This document shows, piece by piece, positions 8,590 through 17,333 of a stretch of DNA of 64,000 nt. How positions within the stretch are numbered: the stretch's first letter is position 1; each line of letters begins with the position of its first letter. The notes under the pieces are model-generated. The model searched no databases and was not told the DNA's origin. It saw only the letters and a list, made by a program, of their open reading frames with translations. The DNA lies in NCBI RefSeq assembly GCF_017565405.1, contig NZ_JAGEKR010000018.1, positions 1 to 64,000 of the forward strand. The letters run 5' to 3'. This stretch comes from Allobranchiibius sp. CTAmp26 (GTDB lineage: Bacteria; Actinomycetota; Actinomycetes; Actinomycetales; Dermatophilaceae). The translations under genes and the position numbers were made by a program.

Positions 8590-9336
8590 TCAGACCAGCC
8601 GTCCGCCGAGCAGCCGGCGCACCGCGCCCTCGGCCTTGCGCTGCACCACAGGGGGTACGACGCGTGCGCGCCAGCCGTCGTACGGCGCCCCCGTCGTGCC
8701 TGACGACCCGGCAAACCGTGGAGGGTCGGGGAAGCGCTGCACCGTGAGGCCGCCGGCGTACTCACCGAGGATCAGGCGCTGGGCAGCGACCCGCTCCAGC
8801 CATCGGCCGTGGTCGTCGTCGACCTCCACGCCCATGCCTGACAGGTGTTCCCGCCAGGTGCCGACCGTCGTGACCACGAAGCGGGTGTCGGCGAAGACGC
8901 GGTCGACGCTGCGCCGCACCTGCACCGTCGCGCCGCCGACCGGGCCGATCAGCTGCGCAGCGTTCTGCACCAACAAGCGTCCGGTGACCTTGACCAACAC
9001 GGTGTCGGGCGACGGGTCGAGCGTCACCAGCGCGTGGTCGATCGCCGCGGCCTCGATCGCGCCCTTGCCGCCCGCGGCGAGTCCGGCGGGCACGTCGTAC
9101 GACACGAACCCCACATCAGTACGCCGCGTCACATCAGCCGGCTCGGCACCGGAGGTCTCGACCACGGCGACCTGACCTCCGACAGCCTGCGCCACGCGGT
9201 GCCAGTGTTCGACGGCGGCGCGGTACTGCCCGGCCCGCTCCTGCGGGTCGGCGAGCGTCATCCGGAACGACGCGTCGTTCGCCAGAAACGCCGGATCGGG
9301 CGTCACCGCCGCGGTGAGCAGGATCAGCGTGCTCAC
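8590..9336 (-). CDS. uncharacterised protein of the glycan operon
   Basis: 248 residues, no signal peptide or membrane helix. It starts STLILLTAAVTPDPAFLAND and continues to DPQERAGQYRAAVEHWHRVA. A mid-section reads GKGAIEAAAIDHAL followed by VLVKVTGRLLVQN. The combination of an N-terminal ILLTA strand, a GKG..E motif and a KVTGR motif recalls poorly described proteins of capsule and LPS clusters that may be glycosyltransferases, but I cannot assign a family with confidence. The GTG start overlaps the stop of the preceding GT11 gene by 4 bases (GTGA), and the next gene starts one base after its own stop. That tight coupling argues for a role in the same pathway. Confidence 0.7.
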   Translation of the reverse strand: MSTLILLTAAVTPDPAFLANDASFRMTLADPQERAGQYRAAVEHWHRVAQAVGGQVAVVETSGAEPADVTRRTDVGFVSYDVPAGLAAGGKGAIEAAAIDHALVTLDPSPDTVLVKVTGRLLVQNAAQLIGPVGGATVQVRRSVDRVFADTRFVVTTVGTWREHLSGMGVEVDDDHGRWLERVAAQRLILGEYAGGLTVQRFPDPPRFAGSSGTTGAPYDGWRARVVPPVVQRKAEGAVRRLLGGRLV

Positions 9337-10208
9337 GCCTTCTCCTCCCACCCGCCGGGGATGTCGCCGACGATGCTCCACCGCGGATCCAATTGCACGG
9401 CTTGCCATTTCGGTTCGCGGATGTGGAAGAGCGGCGCCCACACCTGCGCGTGGTTGTCGCCGTGGATCACGTTGGACAGGTATCCCGCCCAGTAGGCGAA
9501 CGTGGAGTTGCCGAGCACGCTGCGCCGGGCCAGCGCAAGATCGCGGAAGTCCTCCGCGGCCGACGCCGACGGGTCGCCGTGCCGCACGGTGCCCGCGTAT
9601 TCATCCAGCCAGCCGAGCTGGTCACGGCACCAGGCTTGGTCGTTGGACAGCACGGTGATCCGGCTGATCGGGCCATCCTGCCGGGTGCTGCCGTCGAGTG
9701 CCACGCGGAGGTAGCCGGGCACATCCATCCCGTAGTAGCGCCTCAGCGACGGGTCGTTGTAGTAGCTGCCGCGCCGGATGTGCAGCACCAGGTCGGCGCT
9801 CGTCGCGGGCGCCGGCAGGGTGTCGGTGAAGACGGGCGCGGTCAGCAGCAGGTCCCGCGCGAAGGCGTCGATCTCGCCCGGGCTGTTGTCGGCGAAGACG
9901 CTGTAACTGCCGGCGGTCCGCCGATCGGTCAGCCGCAACTGGGAGCGCGGGATGATCAGGCGCTCCCGCACCCCGGGGAAGACGTCGTACCACTCCCGCA
10001 TCTCGGGCTGCTCCAGCACCCGGCGGTCCAGGCCCTGCTGCTGACCGGCGTGCGCCCACAGCCACTGGTAGAGGAAGTTGCCGAGCCCGAGTCCCGGGAT
10101 CGTCCACATGATGTCGCGGTCGCCGCGGCGCAGCAGACCGAGAGCCCTGCTCTTCAGCGGGCCCAGGATCGCGCCCTGCATGCCGTCGCCCGGGCGCGCG
10201 ATCGCCAT
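9333..10208 (-). CDS. GT11 family glycosyltransferase (alpha-1,2-fucosyltransferase type), paralog B
   Basis: 291 residues. The GDP-fucose-binding motif is VLHIRRGSYYND and the C-terminal family motif is NSTFAYWAGYLS. The early GLGLGNFLYQWLWA matches the glycine-rich start of GT11 enzymes, and paralog A has GMGNHFYLWQKA. The ATG at 10208 is one base after the stop of fcl, so transcription and translation with GDP-fucose synthesis are coupled. Transfer of fucose to a galactose-like acceptor is typical of the family. Linkage and acceptor cannot be read here. Confidence 0.85.
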   Translation of the reverse strand: MAIARPGDGMQGAILGPLKSRALGLLRRGDRDIMWTIPGLGLGNFLYQWLWAHAGQQQGLDRRVLEQPEMREWYDVFPGVRERLIIPRSQLRLTDRRTAGSYSVFADNSPGEIDAFARDLLLTAPVFTDTLPAPATSADLVLHIRRGSYYNDPSLRRYYGMDVPGYLRVALDGSTRQDGPISRITVLSNDQAWCRDQLGWLDEYAGTVRHGDPSASAAEDFRDLALARRSVLGNSTFAYWAGYLSNVIHGDNHAQVWAPLFHIREPKWQAVQLDPRWSIVGDIPGGWEEKA

Positions 10209-10209
10209 C

Positions 10210-11172
10210 TCAGACCTCCGCGGGCTGATGTGCGAGGAACCATTCGACGGTCTCCCGTACGCCCTCCGCCAACGGCACCCGCGCCGTGAACCCGAGCAGC
10301 TCCCGGGCGCGCGTCACGTCGCTGTAGCGCGTCGGCTGACCCTCGGGTTTTGTTGTGTCCCACTGCACTTCACCGGTGTACCCGACAGAGTTCTGCACCA
10401 GCGCGGCGAGCTCGGCGATGGAGGTCTCGATCCCCGTGCCGACGTTGATCGGCGCCGGGCCGACCGGTGTCTCGCACGCCAGCGCCACCGCCCGGGCCCC
10501 GTCCCGCACGTGCAGGAACTCCCGGGTCGCGCGCCCGCTGCCCCAGTTGGTCACGTACGCCGCGTCGTCGCGGACCGCGTCGGCGTACCGCCGGATCAAC
10601 GCTGGCATCACGTGGGTGCCCTGCCCGTCGAAGTGGTCGCGCGGTCCGTAGAGGTTGGACAGCACGAGCACCGCGGAGTCGACGTCGTACTGGCGGTGGT
10701 AGGTCTCGCACGCCTCGTGCAGCAGGCGTTTGGCCATCCCGTACGCGCCCGTGGCCGGGGCGGGCGGCCCCGACCAGATGTCGTCCTCCCGCAACGGCAG
10801 CGGGGCATCCGTCGCGTACGTGCAGGTGGTGGAGGCCAGCACGAACTTGCCCAAACCAGCGCGTCGGCCCTCCTCCAGCAGCATCAGCCCCATGAGCGCG
10901 TTCTCGTAGAGGAACCGACCGGGGTTGGCGACGTTGGCGCCGATCCCGCCGACCGCAGCGGCCACGTGCACCACCTGATCCGGCACGTGGTCGGCGTACA
11001 AGGCTCGTACCGCGGCCTGTTCGCGCAAGTCGTAGTCGGCCGAGCCGAGGGGCACCACGTCCGCGCCACGCTCGCGCAGCGCATCGGCGACGTGCCCGCC
11101 GAGGAATCCGCGCCCACCGGTGACGACAATGCGCGAACCATGCAATTCAACCGCTGGGACAACAGACGTCAC
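10210..11172 (-). CDS. fcl: GDP-L-fucose synthase
   Basis: 320 residues, an extended SDR. It converts GDP-4-keto-6-deoxy-D-mannose to GDP-L-fucose by 3,5-epimerisation and NADPH reduction. The nucleotide motif TGGRGFLGG is at 18-26. The active-site S114 is in LASTTCTY, with Y144 and K148 in AYGMAKR. The motif WGSGRATREFLHV is diagnostic of GDP-fucose synthases. It lies 13 bp downstream of gmd, the preceding enzyme of the pathway, and ends one base before a GT11 gene. The gmd–fcl–GT11 order is a complete fucose supply and use unit. Confidence 0.93.
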   Translation of the reverse strand: MTSVVPAVELHGSRIVVTGGRGFLGGHVADALRERGADVVPLGSADYDLREQAAVRALYADHVPDQVVHVAAAVGGIGANVANPGRFLYENALMGLMLLEEGRRAGLGKFVLASTTCTYATDAPLPLREDDIWSGPPAPATGAYGMAKRLLHEACETYHRQYDVDSAVLVLSNLYGPRDHFDGQGTHVMPALIRRYADAVRDDAAYVTNWGSGRATREFLHVRDGARAVALACETPVGPAPINVGTGIETSIAELAALVQNSVGYTGEVQWDTTKPEGQPTRYSDVTRARELLGFTARVPLAEGVRETVEWFLAHQPAEV

Positions 11173-11185
11173 AACGTCACCATGC

Positions 11186-12232
11186 TCACGGAGTCACCGA
11201 CCGCAGCGTCGGCCACTGCGGCACGACCGCCTGGTCGATCCACGCGCCGCCCTCGTGCGCCAGCGCCGCGATGTCCGCATCGACCATGATCCGAGCAAGC
11301 TCGTCGGAGTGCACGCGCGCCTTCCAGCCCAGCTCACGCTCGGCCTTGCCGGGATCCCCGACGAGCGCGTCGACCTCGGAGGGGCGCAGATAGCGCTCGT
11401 CGAACCGCACGTGGTCCTGCCATTCCAGCCCTGCGTGCGAGAACGCCGTCTCCACGAATTCCTGCACACTGCAGGGCTGCCCGGTCGCGAGCACGTAGTC
11501 CTCCGGGGTGTCGGCCTGCAGCATCCGCCACATCCCCTCGACGAACTCCGGCGCGTACCCCCAGTCGCGGACCGCGTCCAGGTTGCCGAGGAAGACCTCG
11601 TGCTCGGTGCCCGCCTTGATGCGCGCGACCGCACGGGTGATCTTGCGCGTCACGAACGTCTCGCCCCGGCGCGGGGACTCGTGGTTGAAGAGGATCCCGT
11701 TGACGGCGTACATGTCGTAGGCCTCGCGGTAGTTGCGCGTCATCCAGTACGCGTAGAGCTTCGCCGCGCCGTACGGCGATCGCGGGTGGAAGGGGGTGTC
11801 CTCGTCCTGCGGGGGCGGCGTCGCGCCGTACAGCTCGGAGGTGGACGCCTGGTAGTAGCGGCAGTGCACGCCGCTCATCCGGACCGCCTCGAGCAGGCGG
11901 GAGGCGCCCAGGCCGGTGACGTCGCCGGTGAAGACCGGCTCGTCGAAGCTGACCCGCACGTGCGACTGGGCCGCCAGGTTGTAGACCTCGTCGGGCTGGA
12001 TGTCGTAGAGCAGCCGCAGCAGACGCACCCCGTCGGAAAGCTCCCCGTAGTGCAGGATCATCCGCGGCGCGTCCTCGTGCGGGTCCTGGTAGAGGTGATC
12101 GATCCGGTGGGTGTTGAAGGTCGAGGCCCGGCGGATGATGCCGTGCACCTCGTACCCCTTGCCGAGCAGGAACTCCGCGAGGTAGGACCCGTCCTGCCCC
12201 GTGATCCCGAGGATCAGGGCCCGCTTCGTCAC
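11186..12232 (-). CDS. gmd: GDP-mannose 4,6-dehydratase
   Basis: 348 residues, the family's usual length. It makes GDP-4-keto-6-deoxy-D-mannose from GDP-D-mannose. The NADP site [12 protein letters not shown] is at 9-20. The substrate and catalytic region reads ASTSELYG at 129-136, with Y154 and K158 in [22 protein letters not shown] is the classical Gmd stretch. The start is a GTG at 12232 that overlaps the stop of the upstream membrane glycosyltransferase as GTGA. With Fcl it supplies GDP-L-fucose for the two GT11 enzymes. Confidence 0.95.
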   Translation of the reverse strand: MTKRALILGITGQDGSYLAEFLLGKGYEVHGIIRRASTFNTHRIDHLYQDPHEDAPRMILHYGELSDGVRLLRLLYDIQPDEVYNLAAQSHVRVSFDEPVFTGDVTGLGASRLLEAVRMSGVHCRYYQASTSELYGATPPPQDEDTPFHPRSPYGAAKLYAYWMTRNYREAYDMYAVNGILFNHESPRRGETFVTRKITRAVARIKAGTEHEVFLGNLDAVRDWGYAPEFVEGMWRMLQADTPEDYVLATGQPCSVQEFVETAFSHAGLEWQDHVRFDERYLRPSEVDALVGDPGKAERELGWKARVHSDELARIMVDADIAALAHEGGAWIDQAVVPQWPTLRSVTP

Positions 12233-13911
12233 GTTGTGTCCCTTGTCGTCGCCCGTCCCGCCGACCAGCGGATCGGCGTCGCCATGCTAACGGCGGGTCG
12301 CGAGCGAACGGGGCTGCCGCGTCGCCCGTCTACCGCCGTTCGGTGCGCCGCTCGGTGCGGTACGAGCGCGCACGCCAGGGCGATCAGGACCGGGACGTGC
12401 CCGAGCAGATACCGCGAACGGCCTTGGAAGAGCAGCACGAACACCGCGATCCCCACCACGGTCAGGGCGAGGAGCAGCACCTCCGGGGAGTACCGGCTGC
12501 GAAGCAGGCCGAGCCCGGTCAGCAGCAGGAGTCCGAACCACACCGTGTTCGCCAGGTCCACGTGTAGGCGGTAGAGCCCGTGCCCTGGAAAGCTCCAGGC
12601 CACCGCCGGGCGGGCGGCAGCTCCGGTGCGCGTCGGGGGCCGACTCATGTCCAGGCCCTCCCCGTGCGCCCAGAACATGCCGTCGCCCCAGTTGAACGCC
12701 ATCTTGTTCGCCTCGAAACGCACCAGGCCGCCCGGACCCAGCTCCCGCAACCGCCGCGAGATGGCCGCCCGCGCGACCCTCGCCTGCTGCTCGCCGGTCA
12801 TGTCGTACGTGCCGCGGTCGATGGCGCCGTCGTACCCGCCGATCATCTTGATCCGGTCGTCGGGGATGTACTGCACGCGCAGCCCCTGCGCCATGTAGAC
12901 GATCGGCGACGCGGCGTGACTCGAGGTCAGCGGCTCGGCACCGCTCAACCGTTCCGACGCGGTCGAGGTGAGCGATGAGGCCGCGAGGAAGGCGAGGACG
13001 GCGGCCGCCACCGCGCCGAGCAGCACGAGCCGGCCCGCGCGCCCGCGGCGCATCGCCGCGAACAGCGCGGTGATCGCGAACGCGACCAGACCGACGACCG
13101 GCGTGACCTTGACCTGGTAGCCGATGCCCAGCGCAACGCCGGCGAGTGCCGCGAGGACCGGGCCGCGCCAGCCGCTCGACCGGAGCGTGGCGATGAGCAG
13201 CAGCACCGCACCGATCGGCGTCCAGAGCGCCAGCAGATCGGTGTACGGCACGCTCATCCACGCCGATGCGCCGACCAGGAAGTCCATCAGCAGCAACGCG
13301 ACCACGGCCCACGCCGCACCCCGGACGACACGCACCGTCAGATAGAGCAGCCCCGAGGCGATCAGGAAGAGCACGGAGTTGAGCAGGGCGTACGACGCGT
13401 CGAAACCCACCCCGGTGGCGTGCTGCACGTGCCACACGAGGCGGTCGACCGCCATCAGGGCGGCATTGTTGGGGAACCGCGAGAAGTACTGCACGAGGAA
13501 GGGGGTGAACTGCGCGCGCGGCAGCTGCGCGGCCTGCTTGACCACGCCGGCGTCCCACGACACGTGGTAGCCGCTGAAGTACGCCTCGTAGAGAGCGAGC
13601 ACGCCACCCGCGCACCACGTCGCCGCTCCGATCCGCGTCCAACGGCGGGGGTCCCAGGGCGTCCCGACCGGTCGCAGTCGGCGGGGCACGAACCACGCCG
13701 CAGCGGCGATCAGCAGGGTCGCGAGGGTCACCACCCACCGGTCGTAGCCGTTGTTGGGCGTCTGCGGGTGCACCAGGATGCCGAGCACCAGCAGGCACAG
13801 GCCGGCGCCGATGGCTCGCTGCAGCCAGGTCGCCGCCCACTCCGGCCGGTCGGTGCGACGCGAGAACGGCTTGCCCGTGCGCCGAGCCGCGAGCGGGTCC
13901 GCGGTGCTCAT
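12229..13911 (-). CDS. polytopic membrane glycosyltransferase (GT-C type)
   Basis: 560 residues with about 10-12 hydrophobic segments; the first follows a 30-residue basic N-terminus. The first large extracytoplasmic loop carries [12 protein letters not shown], an acidic site as in GT-C enzymes, and then [12 protein letters not shown], a motif I associate with actinobacterial and firmicute polyprenyl-sugar-dependent transferases. The ATG at 13911 overlaps the stop of the upstream acyltransferase (ATGA), and its own stop overlaps the gmd start. It would add a sugar from a lipid carrier on the outer face of the membrane. Donor and acceptor are not known. An assembly role without transferase activity cannot be excluded. 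Confidence 0.72.
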   Translation of the reverse strand: MSTADPLAARRTGKPFSRRTDRPEWAATWLQRAIGAGLCLLVLGILVHPQTPNNGYDRWVVTLATLLIAAAAWFVPRRLRPVGTPWDPRRWTRIGAATWCAGGVLALYEAYFSGYHVSWDAGVVKQAAQLPRAQFTPFLVQYFSRFPNNAALMAVDRLVWHVQHATGVGFDASYALLNSVLFLIASGLLYLTVRVVRGAAWAVVALLLMDFLVGASAWMSVPYTDLLALWTPIGAVLLLIATLRSSGWRGPVLAALAGVALGIGYQVKVTPVVGLVAFAITALFAAMRRGRAGRLVLLGAVAAAVLAFLAASSLTSTASERLSGAEPLTSSHAASPIVYMAQGLRVQYIPDDRIKMIGGYDGAIDRGTYDMTGEQQARVARAAISRRLRELGPGGLVRFEANKMAFNWGDGMFWAHGEGLDMSRPPTRTGAAARPAVAWSFPGHGLYRLHVDLANTVWFGLLLLTGLGLLRSRYSPEVLLLALTVVGIAVFVLLFQGRSRYLLGHVPVLIALACALVPHRAAHRTAVDGRRGSPVRSRPAVSMATPIRWSAGRATTRDTT

Positions 13912-14999
13912 CCCGCCACCGGCGCCGGCGTGCGGCCGAGGTCCTTCAGCCGCAGCACGCGCTTCTCCACCAACGTCCACGACAACCAGGCCATCGGCAC
14001 GGTGATCGCAACCGCGAGCAGGGTGAACGCGGTCAGCCCCAGCCGCTGCCCCCCGAGGACCGCGAGCAGCTGCTGCATCGGCCAGGCGTAGATGTACACG
14101 CCGTACGAGATGTCGTTACGCACCCCGAGACGCACCGGGAGCACGCCGCCGAGCCACAGGAGCAGGTAACCGAGCGGGAGCGGCAGCAGCACGTACATCC
14201 AGGTCAGGCCGCCGGGCACCCAGGTCGCCACGTGCGGGTGCGGGCCGGTGTCGAGGGCGCCGGCCACATAGAGGGGTACGCCGATCGCGAGCGCCACCAG
14301 CGCCAGCCGTCCCGAGGACGGGAGCCGGTCGCGCAGCGCCCACAGCGCCATCCCGGCCGCGAAGAAGCACGCGAGCCGGGTCGGCGCCTCGCGGTAGTGG
14401 TTGGTGGTGACGAAGAGCGGGCCGTGCGCGAGGTAGACCACCAGCGCGGCCGCGACCGCGACGGACACGAGGATGGGAGCGGCGTGCCGGCGTACGAAGG
14501 AGGGCCACAGCAGGAGCCCCGCCGCGAGATAGCCGAGGGACTCGAACCAGAGCGTCCACAGCGAGCCGTTCCATGCGCCGGGCAGCGGCACGTGCGCGAG
14601 CGTGTGACCCATCGTGTCGGGCATCGAGTAGAGGGTGGCGTTCTGGGCGACGTAGCGCAGCGCAAGCTGGATGCTCCACGGCTCGTGCGTCCGCAGGGTC
14701 GCCAGAGGCGCGATCACCAGCCCGGTCACCAGGAGACAGACCCACAGGCCGGGCAGGATCCGCAGCGCGCGGTGCCAGGCGTAGCGCGGACCCGACATCC
14801 GCACCCGACTGCCGCTGACCAGGTAGCCCGAGAGCACGAAGAACCCGTCGACGGCGACGTCGCTGAGCGGACCGCGACGCGGGCTGGACAGCCCCGAGAG
14901 GGGCACACTGTGGTCGACGATCACCGCGATCGCGAGCACCAGGCGCAGGAAGTTCAGCGCGTTGTCCCGACCGCGCAGCGGGTCCGCGAGGCGTGCCAC
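13908..14999 (-). CDS. acyltransferase family 3 membrane protein, paralog 1
   Basis: 363 residues with about 10 membrane helices. It belongs to the OafA-type family that moves acyl groups to exported glycans. The key R-x10-H motif is R19…H30 in NFLRL…VIVDH. GRDNALNF before it and DGFFVLSGYL and RALRILPGLW after it are shared with paralogs 2 and 3 in this window. It is the first gene of the leftward operon and overlaps the GT-C gene by 4 bp. O-acetylation of the glycan is the most likely role, inferred from the family. It is divergent from the GT4 at 15091. Confidence 0.9.
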   Translation of the reverse strand: MARLADPLRGRDNALNFLRLVLAIAVIVDHSVPLSGLSSPRRGPLSDVAVDGFFVLSGYLVSGSRVRMSGPRYAWHRALRILPGLWVCLLVTGLVIAPLATLRTHEPWSIQLALRYVAQNATLYSMPDTMGHTLAHVPLPGAWNGSLWTLWFESLGYLAAGLLLWPSFVRRHAAPILVSVAVAAALVVYLAHGPLFVTTNHYREAPTRLACFFAAGMALWALRDRLPSSGRLALVALAIGVPLYVAGALDTGPHPHVATWVPGGLTWMYVLLPLPLGYLLLWLGGVLPVRLGVRNDISYGVYIYAWPMQQLLAVLGGQRLGLTAFTLLAVAITVPMAWLSWTLVEKRVLRLKDLGRTPAPVAG

Positions 15000-15090
15000 G
15001 TGCTCGGACTATACGGGCGCGGCGCAGCCCCGGAGGTGTTGAGCAGCAGGTGACAATGGGGCGCCCGGCCCACCCGACCCCGAGGACGAG

Positions 15091-16218
15091 ATGCACCTGG
15101 TGATCGTGCCGAACGGCGGATGGCCGGTGCGGCCGGACGGTGACCTGCAGCTGCCGGTCAAGCTGATCTCGGGCCTGCAGGCGTATGCCGCCCACTGGCC
15201 GGGACCCATCACCCTCCTGACGCGGGGTGAGCCCGACGACGGCTCGGGGCCGCACAATCTCGGGTCGGTCTGGCTCGCACCCTCGCAGCTGCCCTGCGAC
15301 GTGCTCCTGAGCGACGACCTACCGACCGACCTGGTTCGGCTCGCTCCGGACGTGGTGCTCGCGAGTCTGGAGCCGGGTCGGGAGTGGCTTCTGGAGCTGC
15401 CCGCCCCGGTTGTCCTCGTGAGCGAGGTGCCGGTCTCGGCCCGCACCGACTACCTCGTGCACGAAGCCGGGTCGCGCACGGCTGCGGCCCGCATCCGGCT
15501 GGGTGCGGTGCGGGTGGCGCGGGCCGAGCGGGCGCTCGTACGCCGGTCGGCCGGGGTGCAGTGCAACGGCTGGGCGGCCTTCGACGCCTACGCCGGCGAC
15601 TCGAAAGACGCGTTGCTCTTCTTCGACACCCGCCTGCGCGCCGAGCAGATCCCGGCGGCCCAGCGAGCGCGAGAGCCGGGCCCGCTCCGGCTCTCCTACT
15701 CCGCCCGACACTCGCCGGAGAAGGGCCCGCAGTTCGTCCTCGACCTCCAGGCCGCGCTGAATCGCCGTGGGGTGGCGGCGATCACGACCCTCTACGGACG
15801 CGGTCCGCTGACCGAGGAGTTGCGCGCGCGAGATGTACCGGGCGTGCAGTTCGCGGGCGACGTGGACTTCGACGACACCTGGGTGCCGCAGGTGCGGGAC
15901 GACGTCGACCTGATGGTGCTGCCCCACCTGCTCGGCGACCCGTCGGGCACCTACCTGGAGTCGGTAGGCCTCGGCGTGCCGGTGCTGGGCTTCGACAATG
16001 ACGCGCTCGCCGCGCTGGTCCGCGAGACCGGGGCCGGCTGGACCGTGCCGACGGGCGACGGCGCCGCACTCGCCGAGCGGGCGGCGTACCTCGCGGAGCA
16101 TCCGGGCGACGTGGCTGCGGCCGCCGCGAAAGGGATCGACTTCATGCGGGGGCATCCGTTCGAGACGGAGTTCGACCGGCGGGTGCAGCATCTGGTGCGG
16201 GTGGCCGAGAGGGCCTGA
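15091..16218 (+). CDS. glycosyltransferase family 4 (GT-B)
   Basis: 375 residues. It starts MHLVIVPNGGWP and has a typical GT4 C-domain. SARHSPEKGPQFVLDL opens that domain, TLYGRGPLTEEL follows, and GTYLESVGLGVPVLG is the donor-site E region. The last 77 bp overlap the 3' end of acyltransferase paralog 2 on the opposite strand. The gene stands alone on the plus strand between two acyltransferase genes. Sugar donor unknown. Confidence 0.85.
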   Translation: MHLVIVPNGGWPVRPDGDLQLPVKLISGLQAYAAHWPGPITLLTRGEPDDGSGPHNLGSVWLAPSQLPCDVLLSDDLPTDLVRLAPDVVLASLEPGREWLLELPAPVVLVSEVPVSARTDYLVHEAGSRTAAARIRLGAVRVARAERALVRRSAGVQCNGWAAFDAYAGDSKDALLFFDTRLRAEQIPAAQRAREPGPLRLSYSARHSPEKGPQFVLDLQAALNRRGVAAITTLYGRGPLTEELRARDVPGVQFAGDVDFDDTWVPQVRDDVDLMVLPHLLGDPSGTYLESVGLGVPVLGFDNDALAALVRETGAGWTVPTGDGAALAERAAYLAEHPGDVAAAAAKGIDFMRGHPFETEFDRRVQHLVRVAERA

Positions 16219-17284
16219 AACGCCCGACGTCCTTCAGCCGCAGCGCGCGCTTCTCGACCAGGTGCCAGGACAGCCACGCCATCGGGATCGTCACCAGGAT
16301 CGACAGCACGATGAACGCCGCCAGCCCCAGCCGCTGCGCGCCGAGGATGGCGAGCAGCTGCTGCATCGGGAAGGCGTAGATGTACATCCCGTAGGAGATG
16401 TCGTTGCGCACCCCGAGACGCACCGGGAGCACCCCGCCGAGCCACAGCAGCAGGTAGGCCAGCGGGAAGGGGGTGACGACGTACGTCCAGATGATCGCGA
16501 CCGGGGTCAGGGTGGCGGCGTGCAGTTGCGGGGTGTCGTCGAGCGCGGCAGCCAGGTAGAACGGCACGAAGACCGCCGCCGATCCCAGCGCCAGCCACCG
16601 TGAGGACGGGACCTTGTCGCGGACCGCCCACATCGCCATCCCAGCGGCGAAGAAGCACCCGAGCCGCAGGGAGTCCCGGTAGCGGTTGGTCGACAGGAAC
16701 GCCGGCCCGTTGGCCAGGTAGACCGCGACGGCCGCCAGCACCGCCACGGCGATGAGGATCGGTACGGCGTGCCGGCGCACGAAGCGGGGCCAGAGCAGCA
16801 GGCCGGCCGCGACGTACGCCAGGGACTCGTGGAAGAGCGTCCACAGCGAGCCGTTCCACGCTTGTTCGTTGACGTGCGCGAGGGTCGAGCCGATCGTGTC
16901 GTGCATCGATACCAGGCTGAAGTTGTGGATGAAGTAGCCGAGCCCGAGCCGCAGGTCCCAGGGCTGGTGGGAGTGCAGCGTCGACAGCGGCGCGATGATC
17001 AGCCCGGTGACGAGGAGGCAGACCCAGAAGCCCGGCAGGATCCGCAGCGCGCGGTGCCACGCGTAGCGCGGGCCGGACATCCGCACCCGGCTGCCGGCGA
17101 TCAGGTAGCCCGACAGCACGAAGAACCCGTTGACCGCGACGTCGCTGAGCGGTCCGTGCCGCGGCCCGAAGAGGCCGGAGATCGGGAAGCTGTGGTCGAC
17201 GATCACCGCGGTCGCGAGCAGCAGCCGCAGGAAGTTGAGCGCGTTGTCCCGCCCCCGGATGGGGTCCGCCAGGGCCGTCGTCAC
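16142..17284 (-). CDS. acyltransferase family 3 membrane protein, paralog 2
   Basis: About 380 residues. The GTG at 17284 aligns the N-terminus (TALADPIRGRDNALNFLRL) with paralog 1 (ARLADPLRGRDNALNFLRL). R20-x10-H31 is the catalytic motif. DGFFVLSGYLIAGS, RALRILPGFW and RLGVRNDISYGMYIY are near-identical to paralog 1. After the last helix a proline/arginine-rich tail of about 28 residues (PSRPPAPDAAPAGR…) is encoded antisense to the end of the GT4 gene. Paralog 1 has a much shorter tail. Acylation of a surface glycan is inferred. Confidence 0.87.
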   Translation of the reverse strand: MTTALADPIRGRDNALNFLRLLLATAVIVDHSFPISGLFGPRHGPLSDVAVNGFFVLSGYLIAGSRVRMSGPRYAWHRALRILPGFWVCLLVTGLIIAPLSTLHSHQPWDLRLGLGYFIHNFSLVSMHDTIGSTLAHVNEQAWNGSLWTLFHESLAYVAAGLLLWPRFVRRHAVPILIAVAVLAAVAVYLANGPAFLSTNRYRDSLRLGCFFAAGMAMWAVRDKVPSSRWLALGSAAVFVPFYLAAALDDTPQLHAATLTPVAIIWTYVVTPFPLAYLLLWLGGVLPVRLGVRNDISYGMYIYAFPMQQLLAILGAQRLGLAAFIVLSILVTIPMAWLSWHLVEKRALRLKDVGRFRPSRPPAPDAAPAGRTPSRTDAPA

Positions 17285-17333
17285 GGGGCGCAGCCTACGG
17301 TTTCCGGGCTCGCGAACGTGCCACGATGACCTG

